DNA of 64,000 bases from Diogma glabrata (GCA_963693315.1 OY856186.1:381128768-381192767); one strand, 5' to 3'. Counted from the stretch's first letter, positions 30,475-42,070 are shown. A program made the numbers and translations. The notes: generated from the letters alone by a model not told the origin.

Positions 30475-32942
30475 TAGGCTTCGGATTCTAATGTAATTAC
30501 ATCTTTTTTTTGGGTTAAGAACAAGGAAAATGAATAAGAAAGTTTTACGAATTAGAAATTTTCGAGAAAAATGAGCCATATTTGTTACAACATATTTTTA
30601 CATTTATTTTAATTAATACATATTTTTACATATTTCCCCATTTTAGTACATAATTTATCCATAAATACATATTTTATTAAATATTTTAGCAATTAAAGAA
30701 TACTCTATTGCAGAAAATCACGATTATGAAATTTTCCTTACAAAACACTTTAAATCCCTACATGTAGGCAATCTAATTTAATAACGAACATTTCCTATTA
30801 GAAAATGTTACTATAGATAATATTCACTATTAGATGTCGCTACCAAAAAAACATTATTTGTTTATTTTTAGTTGATGCATTGATGATCACTTCAGATGTT
30901 TTATGTTTTAAAATTTGACAATTCAATTTGTTGTATGATCTAAACGTCTTGTGTTTTTTAATTCGTTTATACTATTTTTAAAAATAACAAGCAAAAAATA
31001 GATTATTTTTAAGATGCTGAAAGTCAAACAAAGCCTTAAGAGTAAAGCCAAATTAATTGTTGAGGAATATGGTGATATTTTCAAGACAGACGGGACAGTT
31101 TTATACTGCAATGTATGTGGGAAAACTGTATCAATGAATCAAAAATTTCTCGTGGATCAGCACGTCAAGAGTAAGAAACACAAAGAACTGGAAGAAAGAC
31201 GAACAGAAAAAAATGCTCAGCCGTTTTTTCAAAAATCCGTGGCTAACACGAATTATTCGAAATTCAACGAGGATTTATGTATGGCAATACTAGCTGCTGA
31301 TATTCCTTTGGCGAAACTGAATAACACCGTGTTTTCATCGTTTCTAAAAAAATATACTAACCAGATCATACCGGACGAATCAACTTTAAGAAAACGATAT
31401 ATTAAAGTACTATACGACAAAAAAATGAACGAAATAAAGCTGGTAACTCAAAATAAGTATTTGTGGGTTTCAATCGATGAAACTACGGATAGTACTGGAC
31501 GGTATGTAGCCAATGTGATACTAGGGATATTGGATGTCGATGAAAAGGTAGCCAAACAAAAATTTTTATTGAATGTTGCTGTCCTCGACAAAACTAACCA
31601 TTCAACAATTGCCCGGTTATTCGACGACTCTGTCAAATTATTAGGAGAAAATTTCGAGAGGGAAAAAATTTTGCTTTTTATTTCAGATGCGGCGCCTTAC
31701 ATGGTGAAAGCCGCTCAATCTATTCAGGTATTTTACCCCAAAATTTTACATGTGACCTGTGTAGTTCATGGACTACACAGAGTTTGCGAAACTATTCGAT
31801 CAAATTTCAGCGATGCAAATCGGTTAGTTTCGACGGTTAAAAATGTTTTTTTAAAAGCACCCTCTCGGATTGCGCTTTTTAAAAATAAATTTCCAAATCT
31901 TTTGTTGCCACCTCAACCAATAGTTACTCGCTGGGGGACCTGGCTTAATGCAGTAAAATATTATAATGAAAATTTTGAAAAAATTAAAGAAATTATTATG
32001 GAACTAAACGACGAAGATTCTACATACATTAAAACTGCGAAAGCAATATTAGGTAAATCAACGTTGAAAAATGATTTGGCTTACATAAATGGCAACTATA
32101 GTCATCTAGCCACGACAATAGAAAGCCTAGAGTCTTCAAGTAATAGTTTAGTGGAACAACTAAACTTGTTTCTGGAAGCTAATAGGAAAGTTGAAGCAAT
32201 AAGTGGTGAACTAATTAAAAATAAATTGAAAATTGTCATATCCAAAAATGCTGGTTTGAATATTTTACAAAATATTAAAACTACTCTTGAAGATCCTGGA
32301 AATGCGAATGAGATCGAACAATTCACGGTATCTGAAATTTCAGCATTTAAACATGCCCCAATAACATCAGTTGACGTAGAAAGGTCATTTTCTATGTACA
32401 AAAATATGTTACGTCCCAACCGCGAAAAGTTTTTGTTCGAAAATTTAAAAATGTATTTTGTTATATATTGCAATACAGCATTGAATGCAAACTAAAGTGC
32501 ATATAATATTTAGAAAAATAAGATTTATACTTGACTTAAATTTAAGATTTACTTAAACCGGATTTGTGTGATGCAATTAATTTGATTTTGAAATTATGAA
32601 TTTGCTTGTGATAATTATTTTATTTAAGATTTACGTTAAGATTTAAGTTAACGACACAATATAATACTCGTACGTATATGAACAGATTGTTTTCAGTTAT
32701 TGTTATTTTGATTTTATTGTTTTGTAAAATATTGGCTATACATTTAGTTATATATTATGTAGTATGAATCTACTGAAAATTGAAATAAATATTTTACTAA
32801 AGTGTATTTGGTGTTTTTTTTTTTAAATATTTTTACATTTTTAATCACATATTATGTTATTTTACTTGCATATTTCTTTTTTTTAAGCACATATTTTAAG
32901 TACATATTTTTAGTTTTTTAGTGCATAAAAATCCTAAGCCTA
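30475..32942 (+). mobile_element. Intact hAT transposon with 8-bp target duplication, inserted in gypsy protease
   Basis: Terminal inverted repeats TAGGCTTCGGATT (30475) and, inverted, TAGGCTTAGGATT (ending 32942). GTGATGAC is present on both sides (30467-30474 and 32943-32950), an exact 8-bp duplication. The element is 2468 bp and encodes one uninterrupted transposase (31014-32495). Both subterminal regions are rich in TACATATTTT words, possible transposase-binding repeats. The exact duplication and open frame point to a recent insertion. It has TAGGC ends, not the CAGNG ends of the hAT copy at 26698, so the two are different families. Confidence 0.96.
31014..32495 (+). CDS. hAT family transposase, 493 aa, intact
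   Basis: The protein excises and inserts its element by a cut-and-paste reaction. An N-terminal C2H2/BED-like zinc finger (Cys32, Cys35, His50, His56) precedes the RNase H-fold core. I place the catalytic triad at Asp156 (VSIDETTD), Asp226 (FISDAAPY) and Glu457 (VDVERSF), with the conserved C-x2-H at 250-253 (CVVHGLHR) and RW at 307-308 (VTRWGTWL). The C-terminal dimerisation region APITSVDVERSFSMYKNMLR is typical of hAT. Overall it resembles the hAT branch to which CGGBP1-like zinc-finger proteins are related. Length, lack of stops and matching termini suggest it may still be active. The upstream region (30960-31013) has no obvious TATA box near the ATG. Confidence 0.95.
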   Translation: MLKVKQSLKSKAKLIVEEYGDIFKTDGTVLYCNVCGKTVSMNQKFLVDQHVKSKKHKELEERRTEKNAQPFFQKSVANTNYSKFNEDLCMAILAADIPLAKLNNTVFSSFLKKYTNQIIPDESTLRKRYIKVLYDKKMNEIKLVTQNKYLWVSIDETTDSTGRYVANVILGILDVDEKVAKQKFLLNVAVLDKTNHSTIARLFDDSVKLLGENFEREKILLFISDAAPYMVKAAQSIQVFYPKILHVTCVVHGLHRVCETIRSNFSDANRLVSTVKNVFLKAPSRIALFKNKFPNLLLPPQPIVTRWGTWLNAVKYYNENFEKIKEIIMELNDEDSTYIKTAKAILGKSTLKNDLAYINGNYSHLATTIESLESSSNSLVEQLNLFLEANRKVEAISGELIKNKLKIVISKNAGLNILQNIKTTLEDPGNANEIEQFTVSEISAFKHAPITSVDVERSFSMYKNMLRPNREKFLFENLKMYFVIYCNTALNAN

Positions 32943-33188
32943 GTGATGACACAACTTTTTCCATCAATATTAGCCCTAACAGTAAGGCTGTCACCTCCCC
33001 TTGTCAATCTCGAAACATGGATGAAGGTTATGGGGCAATCGGTTGTGGGAGCCAGCTTACGCCCCTTTAGGCTGACTCGTTGTAGTTTAACTGATGCAGT
33101 GCTGCTCCATCGTCTTCCCTAGCCTGCTGCACCCGTTCTTCTGCTTGACGTCGCTGCATATGCGATGCTGATCTTGCTCGTTTCCTTC

Positions 33189-34153
33189 TCACATCTCTGC
33201 ATTCCCTCGAAATATGATTCTGTATAACTCCTTTTTATGGTCGCTGCCATATTTACGCTCCAACGCATTCATCACCTCTGCATAACTTTTGCGATCATTT
33301 TCCGGCACCGCCTGTAGTGCTTCAGCTGTTTCCCCCTTAAGAGCTACTATCAATGCAGCTAGACGATTTTCAGCGTTCCAAACGTTTTGATCTGCTGCGG
33401 TCTCAAACTGGAACTTAAAGATGCCGAAAGATGTGGTACCGTCAAACGATGGTGGCTTAAGTTTATTATTTGCTACTTGGTGTTCCACATGTGAAGAACC
33501 CTTAACTGTTTCAACATCTTGTAGCCTTTTCTCAAAATCGTCAACTTTAGTTACGACCTTTTTCAAATCACGCTCAAATTCCTGCATTTCTGTTTGAATT
33601 TTCTCGACTTTAACATCGAATGCCGTTGACATTTGTAGAAGTTTCTCGTCCAAGTGTTGATTTATGCTAATATTCAACTCATTTATTTGCTGGTTCATCT
33701 CATCTTTATTTGCAGCAAGTGTTGCAGTAATCTCTTCTTTATTAACAGCCATGTTATTGTTGACTGTTTCCAGCTGTTGATTGATGTTGCAGCTAATCTC
33801 TTCCTTGGTAGCAGCCACATTTGTGTTTACATCATCCAGTTTTTGATTCATTTCCTGTTTATTGGCAACCATATTAGCATTGATTTGATTGATAGCTGCC
33901 ATCAATTGATTGAAATCGAAGTGTGCAGGTGGAAGTTGAGTTGTTGTTTCCACAAAAAAAAACTTTTCTCCTCTTCAGTTGCAATATTTGTTGTAACTAC
34001 CCCAAACTGGTAACTTTCCACGTCCATTCCATTGGCTTCCATACCTTGTCGAAGCCGTAGCATTAATTTAGTTTTGTTTCTGCTTGTTGACAATCCACGT
34101 TGTTCTAGTTCCTTCTTAAACTCAGGAACTTTTAAATCACTTAAGAAAACCAT
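33189..34153 (-). pseudogene. Gypsy gag with N-terminal SAP domain and coiled coil, frameshifted
   Basis: From the ATG at 34153 the frame reads FLSDLKVPEFKKELEQRGLS, a SAP domain (a small helix-turn-helix DNA-binding fold seen in some insect gypsy gag proteins). A run of A near 33952-33962 shifts the frame to the next ORF (33953-33189). This contains long coiled-coil repeats (QINANMVANKQEMNQKL, NNMAVNKEEI) and a capsid-like part with KPPSFDGTTSFGIFKFQF and AALIVALKGETAEAL. A basic tail follows to about 33060, with no CCHC knuckle. The frameshift may be decay or programmed. Confidence 0.85.
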
Positions 34154-34187
34154 TATTACCAGCTTACTAATCCGCCGATATCACCAA

Positions 34188-34398
34188 TGTTACGTTTTTC
34201 CAAACTTCCTTCGAATTGGCCTTACTCTCAATTCGATAAACGTATTTCCCAATCTCTTCTGAGTTCGATCACTGATTAGTAAGCACAAACACCAGGTTTT
34301 ATTAAGTATTCAATTCCTTAATTGTTCCACAACAACAGGAAACAATACAGCAAACAATATTCCTAACTAGAATATTCTTTCAACAGCTTCAGAATTTC
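34188..34398 (-). repeat. Gypsy LTR, partial (cut by assembly gap)
   Basis: TGTTACGTTTTTCC at 34188 is the inverted 3' end of the LTR at 3218-3902, and the match continues to the gap at 34399. Just inside, ACCAATGTTACG suggests an ATTGGTGATATCGGCGG primer-binding stretch following the LTR on the minus strand. Confidence 0.85.
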
Positions 34399-34598
34399 NN
34401 NNNNNNNNNNNNNNNNNNNNNNNNNNNNNNNNNNNNNNNNNNNNNNNNNNNNNNNNNNNNNNNNNNNNNNNNNNNNNNNNNNNNNNNNNNNNNNNNNNNN
34501 NNNNNNNNNNNNNNNNNNNNNNNNNNNNNNNNNNNNNNNNNNNNNNNNNNNNNNNNNNNNNNNNNNNNNNNNNNNNNNNNNNNNNNNNNNNNNNNNNN
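34399..34598. other. Assembly gap, 200 N
   Basis: Exactly 200 undetermined bases, probably a scaffold gap of nominal length. The missing part likely holds the remainder of the LTR and the 5' part of the next non-LTR element. Confidence 0.99.
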
Positions 34599-35584
34599 GG
34601 AGACTAACATCTAATCCTTCTAAATCGGAAGTATGTGCCTTTCATTTGAACAACAAAGAATCTTATAAAGAATTAAGTCAAGTTTGATGGGATTTCAGTT
34701 CGTTTTAATTCTACTCCTCAATACTTAGGAGTCACACTTGACAGAACATTGTCGTTTAAGACGCATTTAGAAAAACTGGCTAAAAAATTATGTTCCAGAG
34801 TGAATATCATTAGAAAAATTGCCTGAACTAATTGGGGGGCTGATGTATGTACTTTAAGATCTTCAGTTCTTGCACTAGTATATTCTTGCGCTGAATATTG
34901 TGCCCCTGTTTGGCTTAACTCTTCTCATATATATAAAATTGATGTCCAACTTAACAATGCTTTGAGAATCATAACTGGAACTTTAAAATCAACACCTTTA
35001 CCATGGCTTTCTGTCTTAGCCAACATTAAACCTGGGTCATTAAGACGTGAAGCAGCTTGCATTAAAGAATTTGAAAAGTGTCATCTACATCAAAACTCAA
35101 TTCTTTATGACATTTTGCAAGACTTACCTGAATCTCGTTTGCCATCAAGAAAACCATCATGGTTATTTGTTCCGAATTTAAGTTCCGAAGTTAAGTTTGA
35201 TATGAAGGAAAGATGGAAATGTATGTGGAACTCTTCACCTGTTCCAAATGCCAGTTTGGTGATCGATCCTACTTGTTGTGTTTCCGGCTTTGATTTTAGT
35301 CGTAAACAGTGGACCAGACTGAATCGTTTCAGAACAACACATGGCCGATGTAATTACATGATGAACAAGTGGGACTTATATCCCTCACCTTTATGTATGT
35401 TGGAGTTATTCAAACAACGAACCACATAGTGAATGAATGCTCCTTATTCAAATTTAATGGTGGTATAAACAAGTTAAATGAGGTTCCTGTAGAAGGCGTT
35501 AATTATTTGAGAAATTTGGTTGTGGACTTGTGATTTTGTAAACATTTTTTTTGTTTCTTTAAATCATACGATTAAATAAATAAA
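34599..35584 (+). mobile_element. 3' end of a non-LTR retrotransposon (family 3)
   Basis: Starting from the gap I read NPSKSEVCAFHLNN, then PQYLGVTLDRTLSFKTHLEK and ALVYSCAEYCAPVWLNSSH, the thumb region of a Jockey/RTE-type reverse transcriptase. The C-terminal part follows: TRLNRFRTTHGRCNYMMNKW, then a CxC...H...C motif (after a frameshift near 35385, CGVIQTTNHIVNECS). One stop near 34823 breaks it. It ends in a GATTAAATAAATAAAT tail at about 35570-35584, immediately followed by the AT-rich minisatellite. It differs in sequence from families 1 and 2. Confidence 0.85.
34962..35429 (+). pseudogene. Non-LTR reverse transcriptase C-terminal region
   Basis: A 155-codon open stretch that includes LRIITGTLKSTPLPWLSVL, RREAACIKEFEK and LNRFRTTHGRCNYMMNKWDL. 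It is the last part of the polyprotein of family 3, ahead of a frameshifted zinc-binding C-terminus. Confidence 0.85.
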
Positions 35585-35585
35585 T

Positions 35586-36910
35586 CAGCAAACTACTCAA
35601 AAACCTCTCTATTTAGCGTTTCGAGAAAATATTACAAAATCACAAATTCATATTTCTTTCAAATTTCCAAAAATATTGTAAAAATTAAATAAAACCCAAC
35701 TTTTTCCAAAATTCTAAAAATATTCCAAAAATTATTACAAAATCAAAGATTAAAACTTTTTTCAAAAATTCTAAAAATATTGCAAAAATTATAACAAAAT
35801 CAAAAATTGAAACTTTGTCCAAAATTCCAAAAATATTCCAAAAATTAGAATAAAATTAAATATTTAAACTTTTTCTAAATTCTAATAATATTCCAAAAAT
35901 TCTTAAAAATTCTTAAAAATTCAAACTTTTTCCAAAATTCTAAATATATTGCAAAAATTATAACAATATCAAAAATTGAAACATTTTTCAAGATTCCAAA
36001 AAATATAATAAAATCAAAAATTTAAAATTTTTTTAAAATTCTAAAAATATTCCAAAAATTCTTACAAAATTAAAAAGTGAAAATTTTTTCAAAATTCTAA
36101 AAATATATATACATATATAAAATTCACAAATTCAAAAATTCTATTTTTCCCCAAAATTCTAAAAATATTGCAAAAATTATAACAAAATCAAAACATAAAA
36201 CTTTTTCCAAAATTCTAAAAATATTTGCAAAAATTATTACAAAATCAAAAATACAAACTTTTTAAAATTACAAAACTTAATTTAAAAATTTCCATGTCCA
36301 ATTTCATGTTCAATTACATTTACGTCACAAACATCTAAATTTTTTTTTTTCCAAAAAATTGGCTAAAAAAATAAATGAATTTATATTTTTGACACAATTG
36401 ACAAGATTTTTTGACAAACTTATGATGCAACAATCTAACATCAAGATTTCTCCACATTCCATGTTACTACTCATTTTCTCTTAAAATGAACATTTTTTAA
36501 ACAAAAGTAAATTGTAAATTGTAAAAGTAAAAAGTAAATTTAAACCAATGTAAATTTTCTTGTTTTGACACACTTAACGATTTTTTGACACACTCATGTG
36601 TCATATTTAATGTCCAATTACATTTCATGTCATCCAAATAATTACTTTTATGTATTATATATTTCTAGTCGAAAACCGAAGAAATGTTTCCCATAAAATG
36701 TTTCTCCAAAAATTTGGGAAACAAAATATATGAAAAACAATCTTTTGACACACTTAACGATTTTTTGGACATACTTCTAAAACAATAATCAAGGTCCTGG
36801 TCTTACATACGGAAGTCAATCATCCAGATTTCTCCAAATTCAAATTTACTACTCATTATCACTGAAACGTTTAACGTTTTTACGATAAACGTTTTTTAAG
36901 CTATTGCTAT
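35586..36910. repeat. Dispersed AT-rich minisatellite, copy 2
   Basis: It opens with CAGCAAACTACTCAAAAACC like the copy at 22434, continues with a longer array of AAAATTCTAAAAATATT-type units, and ends in repeated TTTTTGACACACTT and ATTTCTCCAAATTC tail blocks. The array is longer here (to about 36280), so copy number differs between the two loci. Confidence 0.8.
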
Positions 36911-37580
36911 TTTAGACACACTTAATGATCTTTTTTACACACTTCCGGTACAGTTATCGAACACGTCGTCCTTTTGGACCTGCCCATTGAGTACCTATAT
37001 CTATACCTATTTTTAGAAATTTTTAAAATACCTTCAGCGGTTTTCTAGATTTCGTAGGTAATGACGGACGGACCGTCCGGCCGGCCGGCAGACAGACATA
37101 CATTTTATGTTTGATTTTTTAGAATCAGTAGGTCCTAAAACGTCGAGAAATGCCAAAAATGTGGGGATAAGAATTTCACTTTTGGCTCATGAATTCAATA
37201 CTTTGGTTTTTTCAAAACCGAAGGAATTTAGTGTTATCCAATATGAATAATTTTTTAGAATTAAGTTCATACTTTTATTTTTAATGTATATCAACATACT
37301 TTAATAACTCACGAGCTACACTTTGGGTAATTTTACAGATGAAAGCATTTTGCACAAGTCGCTCGTTCTTCTCCCTATATAACGAGAACTGGTTCCATAA
37401 ATATGACCCAAACTGAACTGGTTCCATAAATATGTCCGAACTACATATAAACCCAATAATTTGTCGGAATTAGCAACCTCTCGGGTGGCTTTTATCCAAA
37501 ATCTAGTTGCTCATTAATTATCGTATTGGTGATACATATTGTAGTATTTATTACACAACACTTATTAATAAAAAAGATAT
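36911..37580. other. Repeat tail and intergenic DNA
   Basis: It includes a GC-rich GACGGACGGACCGTCCGGCC region near 37062-37090, which can form a short hairpin (GGACGGACCGTCCGGCC) and is followed by GACAGACATACAT, a pattern often found in interspersed insect repeats. No gene is seen. Confidence 0.45.
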
Positions 37581-37741
37581 GCTTTTAGTTTAAACTATAT
37601 TTATTTAAAACAGTAAAATAGAAAACATTTATTATATTATCGAATAAAACACAAAATGACAGAACGTTTGCACAAATACTTATTGATGCAACAATTACAT
37701 ATATTTTATAAAATTCTAATATTCTTTTAATTAGAAAAATT

Positions 37742-38193
37742 CTAATAAACTTTTTTATGGGGAGCTCTAGTGTGTTTTTTACCGGAGTTTGATTTCTTTT
37801 TTTCAGAATACGAAATCGTGTTATACATACCAGACCCAGATCCACTGTCATCGTCATCATCATCATCATCGTTATCTTCATCATCATCCTCGTCATCAAC
37901 ACCTTTAGTTGGTTTTTTGCCTGATGCCGATCCTTCTATCCATTCCTTAACAATATCATCCTCAATTTTAGGTTTTTCTGACGTGGTTATAATTGGTTCA
38001 ACGACAACTTTGACTGGTTTTTCTGACGTGGTTATAATTGGTTCAACGACAACTTTGACTGACTTTTCTTTAATCGTGATTATTCCATCTATATTAATTT
38101 CTCCGATAAAATCTCCATGTGTTTCTCCTATCTCTGTTGCATTACAGTAAATAATGCTCAATACTGTAATAAAAACAATTACGTACGTATTCA
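37742..38193 (-). CDS. Small secreted acidic protein with Ser-Gly repeat, possible proteoglycan core
   Basis: I choose Met at 38193 (MNTYVIVFITVLSIIYCNA, a clear signal peptide) rather than the ATG eight codons upstream, because the bases just before it read TTTTATCTTCACAG, a splice acceptor. A donor-like AATAGTAAGTTTTG lies near 38252, so a short 5' UTR intron of about 60 bases is likely. The mature protein, about 130 residues, has a tandem 14-residue repeat (KVVVEPIITTSEKP twice), then an acidic run of Asp and Glu, followed at once by SGSGSG, and a basic tail ending HKKVY. Acidic residues next to Ser-Gly repeats are the usual recognition context for xylosyltransferase and chondroitin or heparan sulfate attachment. 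I do not recognise the family, so the function is inference. A poly(A) signal (AATAAA on the minus strand) lies near 37605. Confidence 0.6.
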
Positions 38194-38199
38194 TCTGTG

Positions 38200-39260
38200 A
38201 AGATAAAAGCATGAACAATAAATTATTTCAATTAGCAATCTGCAAAACTTACTATTATTAAATTGTTAATCTTCTTTTGGTACTACAACAGCCAATTTCT
38301 TTTCTCAAAATGATTAAGTTCAGATTGAATTTGTTGTTAAATTAAAAAGTAAACGTTATCAAAATTTATTAATTTGATTAAAAAAACCTCCAACAACTAA
38401 AAGATTATTTTATCTTAAGATTTAGCATTGAAAAATAAATCATTCGTAAATTTTAGCATAAAATTGGTTAATTAAAGCACGATCAATTAAAACTTAAATT
38501 AAATCGCTTTTTTGTGGTAAATTTTGTTTTAAATTTCGGATAAAAATGGTTTAAAACAAGTTTGTCTAACATCTAAAAATGATTAATCAAAATTTAGCTA
38601 ATAAAATAAAAGATTGCAAATGCAATTCTTAACAGGTTGATAGCTTGTTTAATAGGAATATCCAAATGATCATACACATCAAAATCACAACCAAAGGCGA
38701 GATATTTAACAAGGTCATTAAGATTGGAATGCACACCATTATTTATTCAATTCCAATACTGGTTTGTTATTCCAGATATAAGATTTTGAAAATTAAATTT
38801 AACAAAGAATGCTGCTACTTTACTTTTTTCTCAAAAAACTTGTATTGTTCTAAACCTGCACAGATACCGAATATGTACCAAAAAGACCACGTTGTGGAAC
38901 GTGTGAATATTTCACTCACATAAAGCAATGTCGTTAAAGATTTCCGTAATGATAGTGTTCCAAATAAAATTGGATAAAAATCTTTCGTCGGCTTAGAGTG
39001 CAAACCTGCTAACAACAATCTAAGTAAATTATCAAGAGGGACAAAAAACATTTTAAAAAAAATTGAATATATTTTATTAAAAAGTTCCTACATTTCTGAA
39101 CATTTATTTGTATTCTTACTATATAAAATAAAAGAAAAATTCAGTATTTATTTTTATATAACCACTTTTGTGACTTAACAGGTTTTTCTAATCAAATTCA
39201 ATTTTTAATATAGAACTTAGCAGATTTTTGGTAAACAAAAATTATTAAAATTATTATTGT
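38200..39260. other. Intergenic DNA upstream of the secreted-protein gene
   Basis: It probably contains the 5' UTR exon and promoter of the minus-strand gene near 38255-38330. The open frames at 38645-39051 overlap on both strands and match nothing I recognise. A short decayed repeat is possible. Confidence 0.4.
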
Positions 39261-39951
39261 TGGGCTATTTTTTTGAAAACGTGCATCGAAAAAAATCTTC
39301 TGTTTTTAAGAAATCTGAAATTTCGATATACATATGTATTTGGAAGTGACGAAGAAAAAAATAGTTACTGGATTTTTTTGAGTACTCTGAATCGGAGTTA
39401 TGCGCGTGTGAATGAGGCTTTCTTACGATGTTTTGTTATGGTGTTCAATGTTTTGCTTATAGATCCTACAAATTTCATGCGATTTACTTATATTTTTGCA
39501 AGAAAAGAGAAAAATAGTGGAATAATTGAAATGTGTAAGGTGGAACTTAATAATTTTTCTCTTTTTCGCTAGGCGGTGGCACGTTCATATCTCAAAAACC
39601 GTCCGTTTTTGTTTTTCACAAATTTTAAAGCAAATGCATGCAGCTATGAACTTATAAAAAAAGTAAGAGATTCCATATGGTTTTTTATACGATTTTTCAA
39701 ATTTTAGTATATGAAAAATTCACATGTGTTTTTTTATGAAATTAATTAATTACTAAATGTGAATCAAATATATTGAAAATTTTATATTTTAACATCCGTG
39801 CTAAGTTTGAAACATATTCTGTGCATTACTCATTGAAAAACAGGTTTTTATTGAGAATGAGAAATGGAGATCCCAACCAGCGAAGATTTTGATTACTTTC
39901 AACATCTTAACACTAGCATAAGAATAAGACCAAGCTAAATATAGTACATTA

Positions 39952-40067
39952 TTTAATTAGGAGCTAAAGTGATACTTTTTGTGTTGAGTCTATAGTTTGA
40001 CGGCCGACCGCAGGGAGGCCGACAATTATAGACGAAACACAAAAAGTCACTTTAGCTCCGAATTAAA
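39952..40067. repeat. Palindrome with GC-rich tip
   Basis: ATTTAATTAGGAGCTAAAGT and TTTTTGTGTTGAGTCTATAG on the left pair with the right arm CTATAGAC.. to GCTCCGAATTAAAT. The tip is GGCCGACCGCAGGGAGGCC. A second pair of inverted words, TTTTTTCGGCAAACG (40074) and CGTTTGCCGAAAAAA (40455), encloses the following 380 bp. Confidence 0.8.
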
Positions 40068-41619
40068 TACACTATTTTTTCGGCAAACGTTTAAATTTTT
40101 TATAAATATGAAATTAATACATCAAACTTTTTATAAATATGAATTTGTATCGTCATAATTACTTCCAAAAAAGAGAAAAAATCATTTAAATTTGTATGAA
40201 TAAAATTTTTTTATCAAAGCAGCCTTTTCAAAATTTCATAATATGAGAATCAACTTATTTTTTGTTGTCATGGTTATACAATATGTTTGAAAAAATAACA
40301 AACTAACAAATAACAAATGCTACTTTACAGCCTCCGTAATATAAAATAAAAATGGCGTTACTTTTACTGTCGCTAGACGTTACTTTTGCTGTCAGGCTAA
40401 AAAGTAAGACTTTAGCTAACTCCCTGGCGGCAGTAAAGTTAAACTTTACAGCCGTTTGCCGAAAAAATATTTTTTTCTATAAAAATCATAATTTAATGAA
40501 TTAGTATATAGCTTTCCAATCAAGCTATAAATTACAGCTCTTCTTAACGCTATATACTATCCAAAATCAAAGGTTTTAATGAGGATACAATTTTGACGTC
40601 GGGGTCACCAAATATAGCTTATAATGATCCACGCTATATCAATAAATAGTTAAAATTAACCTTCACACAAATTGCCATTTAATATATTTGAAATGAAAGT
40701 TTCTGCAGCAAATCTGAATTAAACATTTGATCCATAAGTTGAGAGATCCATAAGTTGAGAGATCCAATAATAAGAGATTTTTCTTTAAATATTTTTGATA
40801 CTTATAAGCAATAAAATTCTTTCAAAAAAACTAAAATAAAGTTGCACCAAAAGAACTTAATTGATGGGAACTTAAACTGTTATTATCAGCAGATGAAGAA
40901 TTACAATCGCCAGCTGTTTCATCCAATTGAAATATCACTTTATTATAAATGTTCTATTTTATATTACATTACATATTGTAAAAACTTTAAGTGAGCAAAA
41001 TAGATATTATTTTTGTTTAAATTATTTTACATGAATAACTTTTATTAAACAAGAAAAATCAATTCAGTCAGCCCGAATTAAATAAAGGAATTTCTAATAC
41101 ATGAAAATAAAATTAATCTTTTCACAATAATGAACAAAACCAAGACTGAAAAACTATTTTGTTTTTCTTGATTTTTAACGATCAAAAATCGCCTGCTATA
41201 TCTAAAATTTACGATTTTTAATTTGAATATTCGCCACAAGTATCAATATTACAAACAAATACATCAAAAACTTTATTTATATAGTTTTTTTGCCTGTAAA
41301 TTGAAATATTTCTGATTATCGGAAAAGGAAAACATTTTGGCAATTATTTTATCGGGTTTAGTGTTCTCCGGTAAATATTCAAGCAGGGTTTGCTGGACTT
41401 CGAAATGCGACCAAGCACTGGGCCATTAATGGTTAACAGTACTTGGCTATTTTTATTTGGCCAGTACTAGAACCATTCATTGTTACTTCTGATATGATTT
41501 ACAGAAAAGAGCCAGTATATAGTTACCCTTGAATTGTCAAGTATTAGTTCATGAATGGTAAACAGACTATTGACTATTTTTATTGGGCTATTGCCGGAAC
41601 AAGCAATTAAAATTAGTAG

Positions 41620-42070
41620 AACAATGCCTGGTTTTAAAGATGTTGTTACAAGAATCAAGAAATCAAAGCGGTTGGTGTTACGGACTCTCACCGATATCTA
41701 AGAAATGTAATTGGAAGAAACCCCTTAACCGGATATACTGGAACACACAATGTCTGTATAAGCATGATACATAATAAAAATGTACGTTTGATGTGTAAAC
41801 CATGCTTAAATTTAAATAAAAAATGTAAAAGACCTGCTTAAGAGACTAAGTTGTTCTAATGTTACAGTGGACTGAGCAACAATTAATATATGCAATGATT
41901 GTAAAAATATCGTAGAAGCTTACACAGAAAATATTTTGGAATCTCTTGAATGTTACGAAAAAATACATTATGAGCAATGGTTAATGCAAGATAGATATTC
42001 GTTAGAACCCATGGAATAAAAGGATGAATTTGTAGAAGATTTAATACGCAAATCGGTCAATATATTTAAA
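41620..42070 (+). pseudogene. Decayed coding remnant inside the foldback element, unrecognised
   Basis: In broken frames I can read VIGRNPLTGYTGTHNVCISM, a CKPCLNLNKKCKRPA block and CNDCKNIVEAYTENILESLE. The pattern of paired cysteines suggests a degraded zinc-binding protein, perhaps a transposase. I cannot assign a family, and the frame is closed several times. Confidence 0.4.

Larger units (their letters stand above)
29184..34398 (-). mobile_element. Gypsy-like LTR retrotransposon, deleted and interrupted by a hAT element
   Basis: Reading the minus strand: LTR (34398-34188, cut by the assembly gap), gag with an N-terminal SAP domain (34153-33189), protease (split by the hAT insertion at 30475-32942), then RNase H and the integrase zinc-binding region (30242-29184). 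The reverse transcriptase core between protease and RNase H is missing, as are the integrase catalytic core and the other LTR. It is therefore dead. The LTR matches the solo LTR at 3218-3902. Confidence 0.9.

Noticed and set aside
37770..38150. Plus-strand 126-codon Ser-rich frame
   Set aside because: It is the antisense of the secreted acidic protein; the minus frame has the signal peptide and splice context.
38645..39051. Overlapping frames on both strands
   Set aside because: Neither has a recognisable motif, and the overlap on opposite strands suggests chance.
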